From Rhizobium sp. (GTDB lineage: Bacteria > Pseudomonadota > Alphaproteobacteria > Rhizobiales > Rhizobiaceae), in assembly GCA_003501385.1 (NCBI GenBank), contig DNPN01000061.1, positions 1 through 8,537 on the forward strand: DNA of 8,537 nt. Reading direction: 5' to 3'. Below, one piece after another: positions 1 to 7,147 of the stretch. A program made the translations under genes and the position numbers. Position 1 is the stretch's first letter. Every line of letters begins with the position of its first letter. The notes under the pieces are model-generated. The model saw nothing but the letters and a program-made list of their open reading frames with translations. It did no database searches and was not told the origin of the DNA.

Positions 1-14
1 AGTAAACAATAAAC

Positions 15-80
15 ACTCTAGATTTTTTTGTTTTCGTTTGTCTTTGAGGGAAACCGGGGGTCCTCTTTTCCGTGACAAAC
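15..80 (+). repeat. Partial copy of a dispersed intergenic repeat (5' edge)
   Basis: The block starts with ACTCTAG, continues with a long T-rich run and ends with GGGAAACCG. It matches the repeat at the other end of the window: positions 24-45 are identical to 8504-8525, followed by two substitutions, GGGAAA, and a one-base indel before CCG. A further stretch to about 80 (GGGGTCCTCTTTTCCGTGAC) resembles, from memory, the continuation of common rhizobial palindromic intergenic repeats (RIME/REP-like). The left palindrome arm seen in the 3' copy is not visible here. Either it lies outside the window or this copy is truncated. Family assignment is inference; the match between the two copies is seen directly. 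Confidence 0.6.
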
Positions 81-107
81 TCAAACGGCCAAGGGCGGGA
101 AAAGATC

Positions 108-1082
108 ATGCATCAGCTTTTCCCGCCGCTCACACCCTATCACAGCGGTCACCTGCCCGTGAGCGATGGCCATCAGATCTATTTTGAATGCAGCGGCAAT
201 CCGCACGGCATTCCAGCCGTGGTGCTGCATGGCGGTCCCGGCTCTGGCCGTTCAGAAACCGCCCGGCAGTATTTCGATCCCGGTCGCTACCACATTATTC
301 AATTTGATCAGCGCCACTGTGGCCGTAGCATACCGCATGCGGGCGATCCGGTGGTGGATCTCAGCCACAACACTCTGCCCCATCTGCTGCGTGATATTGA
401 GGCGCTGCGTCAGTCTCTCAACATTGAAAGCTGGCTTGTGGTGGGTGGTTCATGGGGATCAACGCTGGCGCTGGCCTATGGGCAAGCCTATCCAGACCGC
501 GTACTGGGCTTTGTGCTCTACATGGTCGTCACCACAAGCGCTGCCGAGATTGAATGGATTACCCGTGGCGTCGGGCAGTTTTTTCCACGCGAGCATCAGC
601 GGTTTGTCGATCACCTTCCAGCGCATGACCGCGGGGGTGATCTTGCAAGTGCCTATCATCGACTGCTGGAAAGCCCTGATAAAACGTGTCACGAACCCGC
701 TGCAAGTGCTTGGTGTAAATGGGAAAATTCCATTCTTGTCACGACGCCCGGCTACATGCCCAACCCGCGCTGGGATGATCCACGGTTTCGTTTGTGTTTT
801 GCCAGACTCGTGACCCATTACTGGGCCAACCGGGCTTGGCTGGCTGAGGGAGAAATCATGAGTCATCTCAGACAGATAGCCGGTATTCCTGCGATTTTGA
901 TTCATGGCCGCCTCGATTTTGGCAGCCCGCTGAAAACCGCATTGCACCTGCATCAAGCATGGCCGGGTAGCCAGCTCATTGTGGTGGAAGATGGAGGGCA
1001 CGACAGCGTTAAGCCAAGCATGGCATCACGGATTGCCGAGTCCATTCAATCCATTAAGCTCAAGCAAAGTGAATTTGGTTGA
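108..1082 (+). CDS. pip: Proline iminopeptidase-like alpha/beta hydrolase (S33)
   Basis: A 324-residue cytoplasmic serine peptidase expected to release N-terminal proline from peptides. Numbering is from the ATG at 108. HGGPG (41-45) is the oxyanion-hole motif. GGSWGS (113-118) carries the nucleophile Ser115. HGRLD gives Asp270 and GGH gives His298, completing the triad. A W-x-x-WE segment places Glu206 where family members bind the substrate amino group. The length is normal for the family. An in-frame GTG at 72 exists, but it lies in the intergenic repeat and would add 12 residues with no family counterpart. The ATG has only a weak GGGA site (97-100), so the start is chosen on homology. The family motif DQRGCGRS reads DQRHCGRS here, and the segment after the nucleophile helix is divergent, so substrate specificity may differ. 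The 3' end overlaps the converging antiporter gene by 23 bases. Confidence 0.85.
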   Translation: MHQLFPPLTPYHSGHLPVSDGHQIYFECSGNPHGIPAVVLHGGPGSGRSETARQYFDPGRYHIIQFDQRHCGRSIPHAGDPVVDLSHNTLPHLLRDIEALRQSLNIESWLVVGGSWGSTLALAYGQAYPDRVLGFVLYMVVTTSAAEIEWITRGVGQFFPREHQRFVDHLPAHDRGGDLASAYHRLLESPDKTCHEPAASAWCKWENSILVTTPGYMPNPRWDDPRFRLCFARLVTHYWANRAWLAEGEIMSHLRQIAGIPAILIHGRLDFGSPLKTALHLHQAWPGSQLIVVEDGGHDSVKPSMASRIAESIQSIKLKQSEFG

Positions 1083-2880
1083 GGCGGTTGAGCATGCCAT
1101 TGGCAATTTCCCGCTCACCCATGATCACCGTATCCGCGCCCTGCTTCAACAGATGCTCGATTTCCGCATCGGAATGAGCGCGGCCAAGCACCAACAAGCC
1201 GGGATTGGTCGCGTGCGCCATGGCCACAACATTGCCCGCCTCGAACACATCAGGAATAGCCACGGCGATGCTTTTCGCCGCCTCCAGATTGGCAAGCTTC
1301 AAGACGCGTTCAGATGCCGCATTGCCACCAATGACCGGCACGCCCAAGGCCATCAATTCCTGCACGCGCTGCTCGGAGTCCTCAATGACCAGCAATGGAA
1401 TATTCGAGGATTTGAGATTGGACACCAGAATTCTCCCGACACGACCATAGCCAACCACAACGGCGTGTCCGGTCAGAGTGCTGCGCACCACGTCTCCCTC
1501 TTCACCGGCTGACGTTACCACATGGGCATCGCCGGTATTATCCTCGCCAGTTGAAACCCGGCCATCAGACACTGTTGCTGTCGTAACCTCAGCAGCTTTG
1601 GGTTCTTCAGAGGCAGGTTGCAGCTCGGTCACTTTCGGAGCCGGATCAATTCTGACCTCCAGCCAATGCCTGATCCGATCACACAGATAGAACATCACCG
1701 GATTGAGCACGATGGAAATGATGGCACCCGCGAGAATCAGATCTCGCCCCTGCTCCGGCAAAATCTTAAGCCCAACGCCCAGTTCCGCCAGAATGAAGGA
1801 GAATTCGCCGATCTGCGCAAGACTGGCCGAAATCGTCAGCGCTGTCGCCACGGTTTTGCGGAATGCCAGAACAATCAGGAAGGCCGCCAGTGATTTACCG
1901 ACGACGATAATGAAAATGGTGCCGAGAATCAGCCAAGGCTCAGACAGGATGATCGTTGGATCAAATAGCATGCCCACAGACACGAAGAACAGCACCGAAA
2001 AAGCATCTCGAAGCGGCAGGCTCTCCTGCGCAGCCCGGTTGGACAGTTCACTTTCGGCCAACACCATGCCCGCGAAAAAGGCCCCGAGCGCCAACGAGAC
2101 ACCAAACAATTTCGCAGCGCCGAAGGCTACCCCAAGCGCAATCGCCAGAACGCCCAAGCGAAACAGTTCTTTTGAGCCTGTATGGGCAATGCGATGCAAA
2201 ATCCATGGAATCAAGCGTCGGCCAAAAACAAGCATCACCGCCACGAACAGCCCAACCTTCACCAAGGTCAATGCAATGGCACCACCGACACCCAAATCGA
2301 TTCCCAGCATGTTCTGGATCATCATCGATACGGGATCGGCATGGGTCGCTTCGCTTGGTCCCTTGGCCAGCGCCGGAATGAGGACAAGCGCCAACACCAT
2401 GGCCAGATCTTCCACGATCAACCAGCCAACCGCAATCTTGCCTCTCTCGGTTTCGACAATTCTTCTTTCCTGCAAAGCCTTGAGCAGCACTACGGTAGAG
2501 GCAACAGAAAGGGCCAAACCAAACACCAACCCGCCGGCGATGGACCATCCCATCATTGAGCCCATGCCCAAGCCAAGAAGCGTTGCCACGCCAATCTGCA
2601 CAATGGCACCCGGCACGGCAATGAAGCGAACCGAAAGCAAATCTTTCAGGGAAAAATGCAGGCCGACACCAAACATCAACAGGATTACACCAATCTCTGC
2701 CAGTTCTGGTGCAAGGCTCTGATCTGCGACAAATCCGGGTGTGTGCGGCCCCACCAAAATACCTGCAAACAGATAGCCAACCAAGGGCGGCATCTTGAAC
2801 CGATGCGCCACAACCCCAAAAATAAACGCCAGCACGAGACCACCGACAATTGTTGAGATCAGTGGCGTATCATGGGGCAT
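1060..2880 (-). CDS. ybaL: YbaL/Kef-type cation:proton antiporter (CPA2) with RCK domain
   Basis: A 606-residue inner-membrane protein of the CPA2 family, probably exchanging K+ (or another monovalent cation) for H+. Residues 1-400 form the exchanger domain of about 12 hydrophobic segments. It includes the early GYLFAGILVGPHTPG block (35-49) and the VEDLAM motif (156-161), with the acidic pair Glu157-Asp158 in a membrane helix. Residues about 411-470 are a polar Thr/Glu/Asp-rich linker. Residues 471-600 are a TrkA-N/RCK Rossmann domain with GYGRVG (477-482) and an acidic Glu500 at the end of strand 2, which implies regulation by a dinucleotide or nucleotide. E. coli YbaL is, as I recall, 558 residues; the longer linker accounts for most of the difference. 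The start has a good AAGGA site six bases upstream. No ancillary KefF/G-like gene is adjacent. Ion specificity is not readable from sequence. Confidence 0.9.
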   Translation of the reverse strand: MPHDTPLISTIVGGLVLAFIFGVVAHRFKMPPLVGYLFAGILVGPHTPGFVADQSLAPELAEIGVILLMFGVGLHFSLKDLLSVRFIAVPGAIVQIGVATLLGLGMGSMMGWSIAGGLVFGLALSVASTVVLLKALQERRIVETERGKIAVGWLIVEDLAMVLALVLIPALAKGPSEATHADPVSMMIQNMLGIDLGVGGAIALTLVKVGLFVAVMLVFGRRLIPWILHRIAHTGSKELFRLGVLAIALGVAFGAAKLFGVSLALGAFFAGMVLAESELSNRAAQESLPLRDAFSVLFFVSVGMLFDPTIILSEPWLILGTIFIIVVGKSLAAFLIVLAFRKTVATALTISASLAQIGEFSFILAELGVGLKILPEQGRDLILAGAIISIVLNPVMFYLCDRIRHWLEVRIDPAPKVTELQPASEEPKAAEVTTATVSDGRVSTGEDNTGDAHVVTSAGEEGDVVRSTLTGHAVVVGYGRVGRILVSNLKSSNIPLLVIEDSEQRVQELMALGVPVIGGNAASERVLKLANLEAAKSIAVAIPDVFEAGNVVAMAHATNPGLLVLGRAHSDAEIEHLLKQGADTVIMGEREIANGMLNRLNQIHFA

Positions 2881-2964
2881 GAGATTTCCTTATCGCTGGG
2901 TGGAAAGCAGACAAAAACATTGCTATGAAGGGGCTATGTTGACCAATATGGGCAGTATAAGGAC

Positions 2965-3276
2965 ATGGGTCAAGGTGACAGAAGCGGTATTTTAACACCA
3001 GCGCTCTGCAGAGCGGCGCGGGGACTGTTAAATTGGACGCAAATAGAGCTCGCAGAGCATTCCGAAGTCTCTCGCAGCACCATCCGGGATTTTGAGGGTC
3101 ATCGGCACGACATTCATCGGACAACGGCAGAGCAATTGCGCTTGGCGCTTGAGTCTGGCGGCGTAGCGTTTATCCATGCGCCCGGCCACGGCCTGGGTGT
3201 GTTTTTTCAAAAACCCAACAGCGATACGGCCGATTCTGGATGTCTGAGCCTTTCGATCGGGCCAACCACTCTATAA
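2965..3276 (+). CDS. Small XRE-family helix-turn-helix regulator
   Basis: A 103-residue protein with one Cro/CI-type helix-turn-helix at about residues 12-65. TQIELAEHSEVSRSTIRDFE (25-44) is the core: helix 2, turn, recognition helix SRSTIRDFE. It resembles a widespread rhizobial family of very short regulators whose conserved part starts at LTPALCRAARGLL and ends in GVAFI..GHGLGVFF. The C-terminal 20 residues look unstructured. The ATG at 2965 is the only usable start in frame, since a stop at 2926-2928 lies upstream. Its AAGGA ribosome site (2959-2963) is only one base from the start codon, which predicts inefficient initiation. It is divergent from the antiporter gene across 84 bases, so it could control that promoter or its own. 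Targets are unknown, and no toxin-like partner is adjacent. Confidence 0.8.
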   Translation: MGQGDRSGILTPALCRAARGLLNWTQIELAEHSEVSRSTIRDFEGHRHDIHRTTAEQLRLALESGGVAFIHAPGHGLGVFFQKPNSDTADSGCLSLSIGPTTL

Positions 3277-3343
3277 ATTGGCAGGCATAATCGGGCTTCA
3301 GGGATGGAGTCGCAACGCTTGAGAGAAGCAAGGAATAAAACGC

Positions 3344-4213
3344 ATGGCTAAAGCTGCATTCATCGGATTGGGCGTCATGGGCTACCCCATGGCAGGACAT
3401 TTGAAAACAAAGGGCGGTCACGATGTCACCGTCTACAATCGCACCACAGCCAAGGCAGAAAACTGGGTCAAGCAATTTGGGGGAGCCTTTGGCCTGACCC
3501 CGGCAGAGGCCGCAAAAGACGCCGATTTCGTTTTCACCTGCGTTGGTAATGATGATGATCTGCGCGCTGTGACCATTGGCGCGGATGGCGTTTTTGCCAG
3601 CATGAAGCCCGGCGCAATCCTGATTGACAACACGACAGCCTCGGCTGACGTGGCCCGTGAACTCTATGCCGCAGCCAAGGCCAAGGGCTGTGATTTTGTC
3701 GATGCGCCGGTATCAGGTGGTCAAGCGGGTGCCGAAAATGGTGTGCTCACCGTGATGTGCGGCGGTGACGAGGCTGTGTTCGAGGCCGCAAAGCCAGTGA
3801 TCGAATCCTTTGCGCGGATGATTGGCCTGATGGGTCCTGCCGGTTCCGGTCAATTGACCAAGATGGTCAATCAGATCTGCATTGCCGGTATCGTGCAGGG
3901 ATTGGCTGAAGCTGTGCACTTTGGCAAAAGCGCTGGTCTCGATATTGAAAAGGTGGTCGAGGTGATTTCCAAGGGTGCCGCCGGTTCATGGCAGATGGAA
4001 AACCGCCACAAGACCATGAATGCTGGCAAATATGATTTTGGCTTTGCGGTGGATTGGATGCGCAAGGATCTGGGCATCGTGCTCAATGAAGCCAAAAACA
4101 ATGGCGCAACACTGCCGGTGACGGCACTTGTCGATCAGTTTTACGGCGACGTGCAAAAGATGGGCGGCCAGCGCTGGGACACATCTTCGCTGCTGGCGCG
4201 CCTGGAGAAGTAA
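3344..4213 (+). CDS. 3-hydroxyisobutyrate dehydrogenase-like NAD(P)-dependent oxidoreductase
   Basis: A 289-residue beta-hydroxyacid dehydrogenase, the usual family length. The N-terminal Rossmann domain has GLGVMG (8-13). Asn32-Arg33-Thr34 follow strand 2 in place of the acidic residue typical of strict NAD enzymes, which favours NADP(H). The substrate signature DAPVSGG is at 120-126. The catalytic lysine is Lys173 (GQLTKMVNQ), with Asn177 nearby. The all-alpha C-terminal domain contains the conserved FAVDWMRKDL (234-243) with Lys241. Candidate substrates are 3-hydroxyisobutyrate, tartronate semialdehyde, or glyoxylate/succinic semialdehyde (GLYR-like); I cannot choose from sequence. The start has AGGA at 3331-3334, nine bases upstream. 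It lies 67 bases after the XRE gene, with no clear terminator between. No valine-catabolism genes (mmsA, acyl-CoA dehydrogenase) are adjacent, so the mmsB name is withheld. Confidence 0.88.
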   Translation: MAKAAFIGLGVMGYPMAGHLKTKGGHDVTVYNRTTAKAENWVKQFGGAFGLTPAEAAKDADFVFTCVGNDDDLRAVTIGADGVFASMKPGAILIDNTTASADVARELYAAAKAKGCDFVDAPVSGGQAGAENGVLTVMCGGDEAVFEAAKPVIESFARMIGLMGPAGSGQLTKMVNQICIAGIVQGLAEAVHFGKSAGLDIEKVVEVISKGAAGSWQMENRHKTMNAGKYDFGFAVDWMRKDLGIVLNEAKNNGATLPVTALVDQFYGDVQKMGGQRWDTSSLLARLEK

Positions 4214-4227
4214 CATTCTCACATCAA

Positions 4228-4249
4228 AGCGGGCAGTCACCTGCCCGCT
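4228..4249. terminator. Hairpin between convergent genes
   Basis: A perfect 9-bp inverted repeat, AGCGGGCAG / CTGCCCGCT, with a four-base TCAC loop. It lies 14 bases after the stop of the + strand dehydrogenase and 12 bases beyond the stop of the - strand Lrp-type gene. Neither side has a true U-run; in the minus direction only three Ts follow the stem. It is best read as a weak shared terminator or mRNA 3'-end protecting structure. The hairpin is seen directly, the function inferred from position. Confidence 0.6.
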
Positions 4250-4261
4250 GTCACTTCCGGC

Positions 4262-4762
4262 TTATTCTTCGCCGGACTTGTTGTTGTCCAGCGCCATGTA
4301 ATCCAGCGGCAATTCGGTGGTGTATTTGATCTGTTCCATCGCAAACACCGATGACACATCGCGGATTTCGATTTTTGAGATCAGGCGCTTGTAGAAGGCA
4401 TCATAGGCAGCGATGTCTGGCACCACAACGCGCAGCAGATAATCCACATCACCGCTCATGCGGTAAAATTCCACAACTTCGGGGAACTCACCCACCACTT
4501 CAGAGAAGCGCTTCAACCATTCAATGGAATGGGTGCTGGTGCGGATGGAGACAAACACCGTGACCTTGGTGTTGACTTTGGATGGGTCCAGAATCGCCAC
4601 CCGGCGCTTGATCACGCCATCCTCTTCCATCTTCTGAATACGCCGCCAACAGGGCGTTGTCGAAAGACCAACCTTCTTGGCAAGGTCGGCGACAGCAAGA
4701 GTGGAATCTTCTTGCAGAATACGAAGAATTTTTCGGTCTAGACGATCCATATGCGGCCCCAT
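4262..4762 (-). CDS. Lrp/AsnC-family transcriptional regulator
   Basis: A 166-residue DNA-binding protein of the feast/famine family. It starts with MDRLDRKILRILQEDS after a short lead. A winged helix-turn-helix with LAVADLAKKVGLSTTPCWRR follows, then the RAM ligand-binding domain (about 70-150), including the conserved FYRMSGDVDYLLRV strand-turn-strand. Such proteins sense amino acids and act as dimers or octamers. The ATG at 4762 is preferred because an AGGA (4774-4777) sits 11 bases upstream. The ATG at 4750 (MDRLDRK) has no ribosome site but is where homologues usually start. A further in-frame ATG at 4819 would overlap the upstream glycosylase gene. It lies 53 bases downstream of that gene and could share its transcript. 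It converges on the dehydrogenase gene, which may be coincidental. The sequence is a typical conserved rhizobial member; its ligand is unknown. Confidence 0.9.
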   Translation of the reverse strand: MGPHMDRLDRKILRILQEDSTLAVADLAKKVGLSTTPCWRRIQKMEEDGVIKRRVAILDPSKVNTKVTVFVSIRTSTHSIEWLKRFSEVVGEFPEVVEFYRMSGDVDYLLRVVVPDIAAYDAFYKRLISKIEIRDVSSVFAMEQIKYTTELPLDYMALDNNKSGEE

Positions 4763-4815
4763 CGAAATTTTTTTCCTGTATATCCCAAAAAAGCACAGAT
4801 GACAGCAAAATGCTT

Positions 4816-5463
4816 TCAACCTGCGAGATGATCCACTTCCTTTTTTAAAACGGGAAGCAAATCTGCCTCAAACCAGGGATTACGCTTCAGCCAACCGCTG
4901 TTGCGCCAGCTCGGATGCGGCAAAGGAAGCAGTCTTGGTCCATCTTCATTGCGAAAATAATAGTCTCGCCACGCCTGTACCGTTTGGGTCATCGCCGGCT
5001 TTTTCAGTTTTGCCAAATGCCAGCTTTGGGCATATTGCCCAATCAACAGGATCAACTCAATCTGCGGCATGGCCTCCATGACTCGCGCCCTCCAGAATGG
5101 CGCACATTCGCGCCTCGGCGGCAAATCGTGGCCCTTGTCATCGTAGCCGGGAAAACAAAATCCCATGGGGACAATCGCAAATCGGCTCGCGTCATAGAAC
5201 AGATCACGCTCAACGCCGAGCCATTGCCGCAAGCGATCACCGGATGCATCGTTGAACGGCACGCCGGTTTCATGCACACGCTTGCCAGGTGCCTGCCCTG
5301 CAATGAGAATTCGGGCCGTGGACGACAGCACAACAACGGGCTTCGGCTCATGCATAAGCCGTTTTTCAGGCCCGCCGGCGGGACATTCCACACACAAGCG
5401 GCAGGCTTTTATGACCTGAACGAGTGCCGAAATACCATCTGCCTGCTCAAAATCGGTCATCAT
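4816..5463 (-). CDS. Uracil-DNA glycosylase superfamily protein with putative Fe-S cysteines
   Basis: About 215 residues (ATG at 5463). A second ATG follows directly at 5460. An in-frame TTG at 5505 has no ribosome site. The fold is that of the UDG superfamily: motif 1 is GQAPG (56-60) followed by HETGVPFNDASGDRL, and motif 2 is LPHPSW with His183. A CRLC pair (Cys21, Cys24) plus Cys103 and Cys120, separated by 16 residues within GFCFPG...LPPRREC, reproduces the four-cysteine spacing that binds a [4Fe-4S] cluster in family 4 enzymes. The expected role is excision of uracil from DNA in base-excision repair. The canonical GEAPG glutamate is Gln here, so activity or base specificity may differ. 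It is divergent from the histidine kinase gene and upstream of the Lrp-type gene on the same strand. The family call is solid, the exact subfamily uncertain. Confidence 0.82.
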   Translation of the reverse strand: MMTDFEQADGISALVQVIKACRLCVECPAGGPEKRLMHEPKPVVVLSSTARILIAGQAPGKRVHETGVPFNDASGDRLRQWLGVERDLFYDASRFAIVPMGFCFPGYDDKGHDLPPRRECAPFWRARVMEAMPQIELILLIGQYAQSWHLAKLKKPAMTQTVQAWRDYYFRNEDGPRLLPLPHPSWRNSGWLKRNPWFEADLLPVLKKEVDHLAG

Positions 5464-5603
5464 GCCTGCTCGCAATCGTCTTATTGCCGCCCTCTTTGAT
5501 AACAAGCGGTATCTGAGAATGGCAAATAAAACCTTTCCAGAAAGTAACTCTTAAGACTTCGCCGCTACAGTAAGGGTCACCGCGGAAACATTGCAACCAT
5601 ATC

Positions 5604-7139
5604 ATGGGTCATAGCGTCTCAAATTCGTCTGACAAACATATTGTCGACCTCACCCGCAACCGACGTGGCAATGCCACGGCGAAAGCCCTGCGTTTGACCC
5701 GAGAACGGCTGCAATCCACCCATGGCGGCACCCCTGCTTTTGAAAAAGAACTGCTGCTAATGCACACGCAGGCTAGCCTGCAGGGTGCCGCGATCACGCC
5801 ATTCATCACCATGATCTTTGCATCGGTTTCCGGTTATCTTTCGCAAAATCCGATTTACATTTTCTGGGCGCTGATGACGTTGAGCGTGCATGCGCTCAAT
5901 ATTCTTCTGATCAGCAAAGCGGCCGCGCGCATTCCGCTTTCCAAACGTCAGGAACATTGGCGTCATGCGCTGCTGATCGGCCACGGAGCCATGGGCTGCT
6001 GCTGGGCATTTTTTGCCTACCAGAGCTGTGACGCGTGCGGCGAGACAGCCGATATTTTGCTCAGGGGCTCCGTGCTGCTGATTGCACTGAGTGTCATTGC
6101 CATGACGAATATTTTGCTTCGTCAGGCCGTGCTCTACGCATCCTTGCCGATTATGATAGCGCTGATATTGCAAGCGAGCCGAACAGATGCCGTCAACGAC
6201 ATTGCTCTGGCGGGCATCTTCACCACCTGCGTCGCATTTTTTACCTATATTACCGGCAGGCTTTATATCTCAAATCTAAAGATTCTATCGTTTCAGAATG
6301 AGAAAGATGATCTTATTGCCGAGCTTGAAGTGGCCAAATCCATGTCGGATGAAGCACGGCGGCGGGCAGAAGAGGCCAACATGGCCAAATCGCGCTTCCT
6401 TGCCTCCATGTCACACGAATTGCGCACGCCATTGAATGCAATTCTGGGCTTTTCCGAAGTTATGGCCCATGAGGTGCTGGGGCCACTGAACAATCCGCTC
6501 TACAAAGAATATTCGGGCGACATTCACCGATCTGGCCAACATCTGCTAAACCTGATCAACGAGATTCTCGATCTCTCCCGCATTGAAGCGGGCAAATATG
6601 ACCTTTCCGAAGAATCAATCTCGCTGCTGAATGTGGCAGAAGACTGCGTGGGCATGGTGCAATTGCGCGCCAAATCCAAAGGCATCAAGATCAGGCAGCA
6701 GTATGAAGCCAACATGCCGTGTATTTGGGCCGATGAAAAAGCCATGCGGCAAGTGGTGCTGAACCTGCTGTCCAACGCCGTGAAATTCACGCCGGAGGGT
6801 GGTGAGATCACCGTGAAGGCGGGCTGGACAGTTGGTGGTGGTCAATACCTCTCCATCAAGGATAATGGCCCTGGCATTGCTGACGAAGAGATCCCGGTGG
6901 TGCTGTCGGCCTTTGGTCAGGGTTCTGTGGCCATCAAGAGCGCCGAGCAGGGCACGGGCCTTGGCTTGCCTATTGTGCAAGCCATTCTATCCAAGCACGG
7001 CGGAGAATTCAGACTGAAGTCCAAACTGCGCGAAGGCACAGAAGTGATTGCCATCCTGCCAGCGAAGCGCGTATTGCAGAGCCTGCCTGCGGTGAGCGGT
7101 ATGACCGCCGTGGAACCACGCAAACGCTATTTTGCCTGA
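5604..7139 (+). CDS. Membrane-bound sensor histidine kinase (PleC/DivJ/PdhS-type core)
   Basis: A 511-residue inner-membrane kinase. A basic cytoplasmic N-terminus (1-60) precedes about six hydrophobic segments (roughly 62-80, 83-103, 122-140, 150-170, 172-190, 198-218). A charged coiled-coil linker (232-262) leads to HisKA with phospho-acceptor His271 in SMSHELRTPLNAILGFSEVM, then the HATPase domain. That domain has an N-box Asn387 and Asn391 (LNLLSNAVKF), G1 DNGPG (420-424), F-box Phe437 and G2 GTGLGL (450-455). All catalytic motifs are intact. No PAS, HAMP or periplasmic sensor domain is visible, so the signal is probably sensed in the membrane. The HisKA sequence resembles the alphaproteobacterial DivK-pathway kinases, so cell-cycle or differentiation control is possible; this is inference. 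No response regulator is adjacent. The ATG at 5604 has no strong ribosome site, and no alternative start lies close upstream. Confidence 0.9.
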   Translation: MGHSVSNSSDKHIVDLTRNRRGNATAKALRLTRERLQSTHGGTPAFEKELLLMHTQASLQGAAITPFITMIFASVSGYLSQNPIYIFWALMTLSVHALNILLISKAAARIPLSKRQEHWRHALLIGHGAMGCCWAFFAYQSCDACGETADILLRGSVLLIALSVIAMTNILLRQAVLYASLPIMIALILQASRTDAVNDIALAGIFTTCVAFFTYITGRLYISNLKILSFQNEKDDLIAELEVAKSMSDEARRRAEEANMAKSRFLASMSHELRTPLNAILGFSEVMAHEVLGPLNNPLYKEYSGDIHRSGQHLLNLINEILDLSRIEAGKYDLSEESISLLNVAEDCVGMVQLRAKSKGIKIRQQYEANMPCIWADEKAMRQVVLNLLSNAVKFTPEGGEITVKAGWTVGGGQYLSIKDNGPGIADEEIPVVLSAFGQGSVAIKSAEQGTGLGLPIVQAILSKHGGEFRLKSKLREGTEVIAILPAKRVLQSLPAVSGMTAVEPRKRYFA

Positions 7140-7147
7140 ACGAGGCC

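Noticed and set aside
459..1001. Open frame on - (180 codons) opposite the iminopeptidase
   Set aside because: The + frame carries the full catalytic set of a known family; the antisense product has no recognisable motif.
1703..2722. Long open frame on + (339 codons) opposite the antiporter gene
   Set aside because: It is exactly antisense to a well-supported membrane protein. Its translation is a low-complexity Ser/Thr/Pro/Asn mix typical of antisense frames, with no domain.
2965..3276. Antitoxin of a toxin-antitoxin pair
   Set aside because: No small toxin-like gene is adjacent; the next gene is a full-length metabolic dehydrogenase with its own ribosome site.
5464..5603. CtrA-type site or promoter before the histidine kinase
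   Set aside because: A TTAA occurs in the palindrome TCTTAAGA (5549-5556), but there is no second TTAA at seven bases and no matching -35/-10 pair that I could support.
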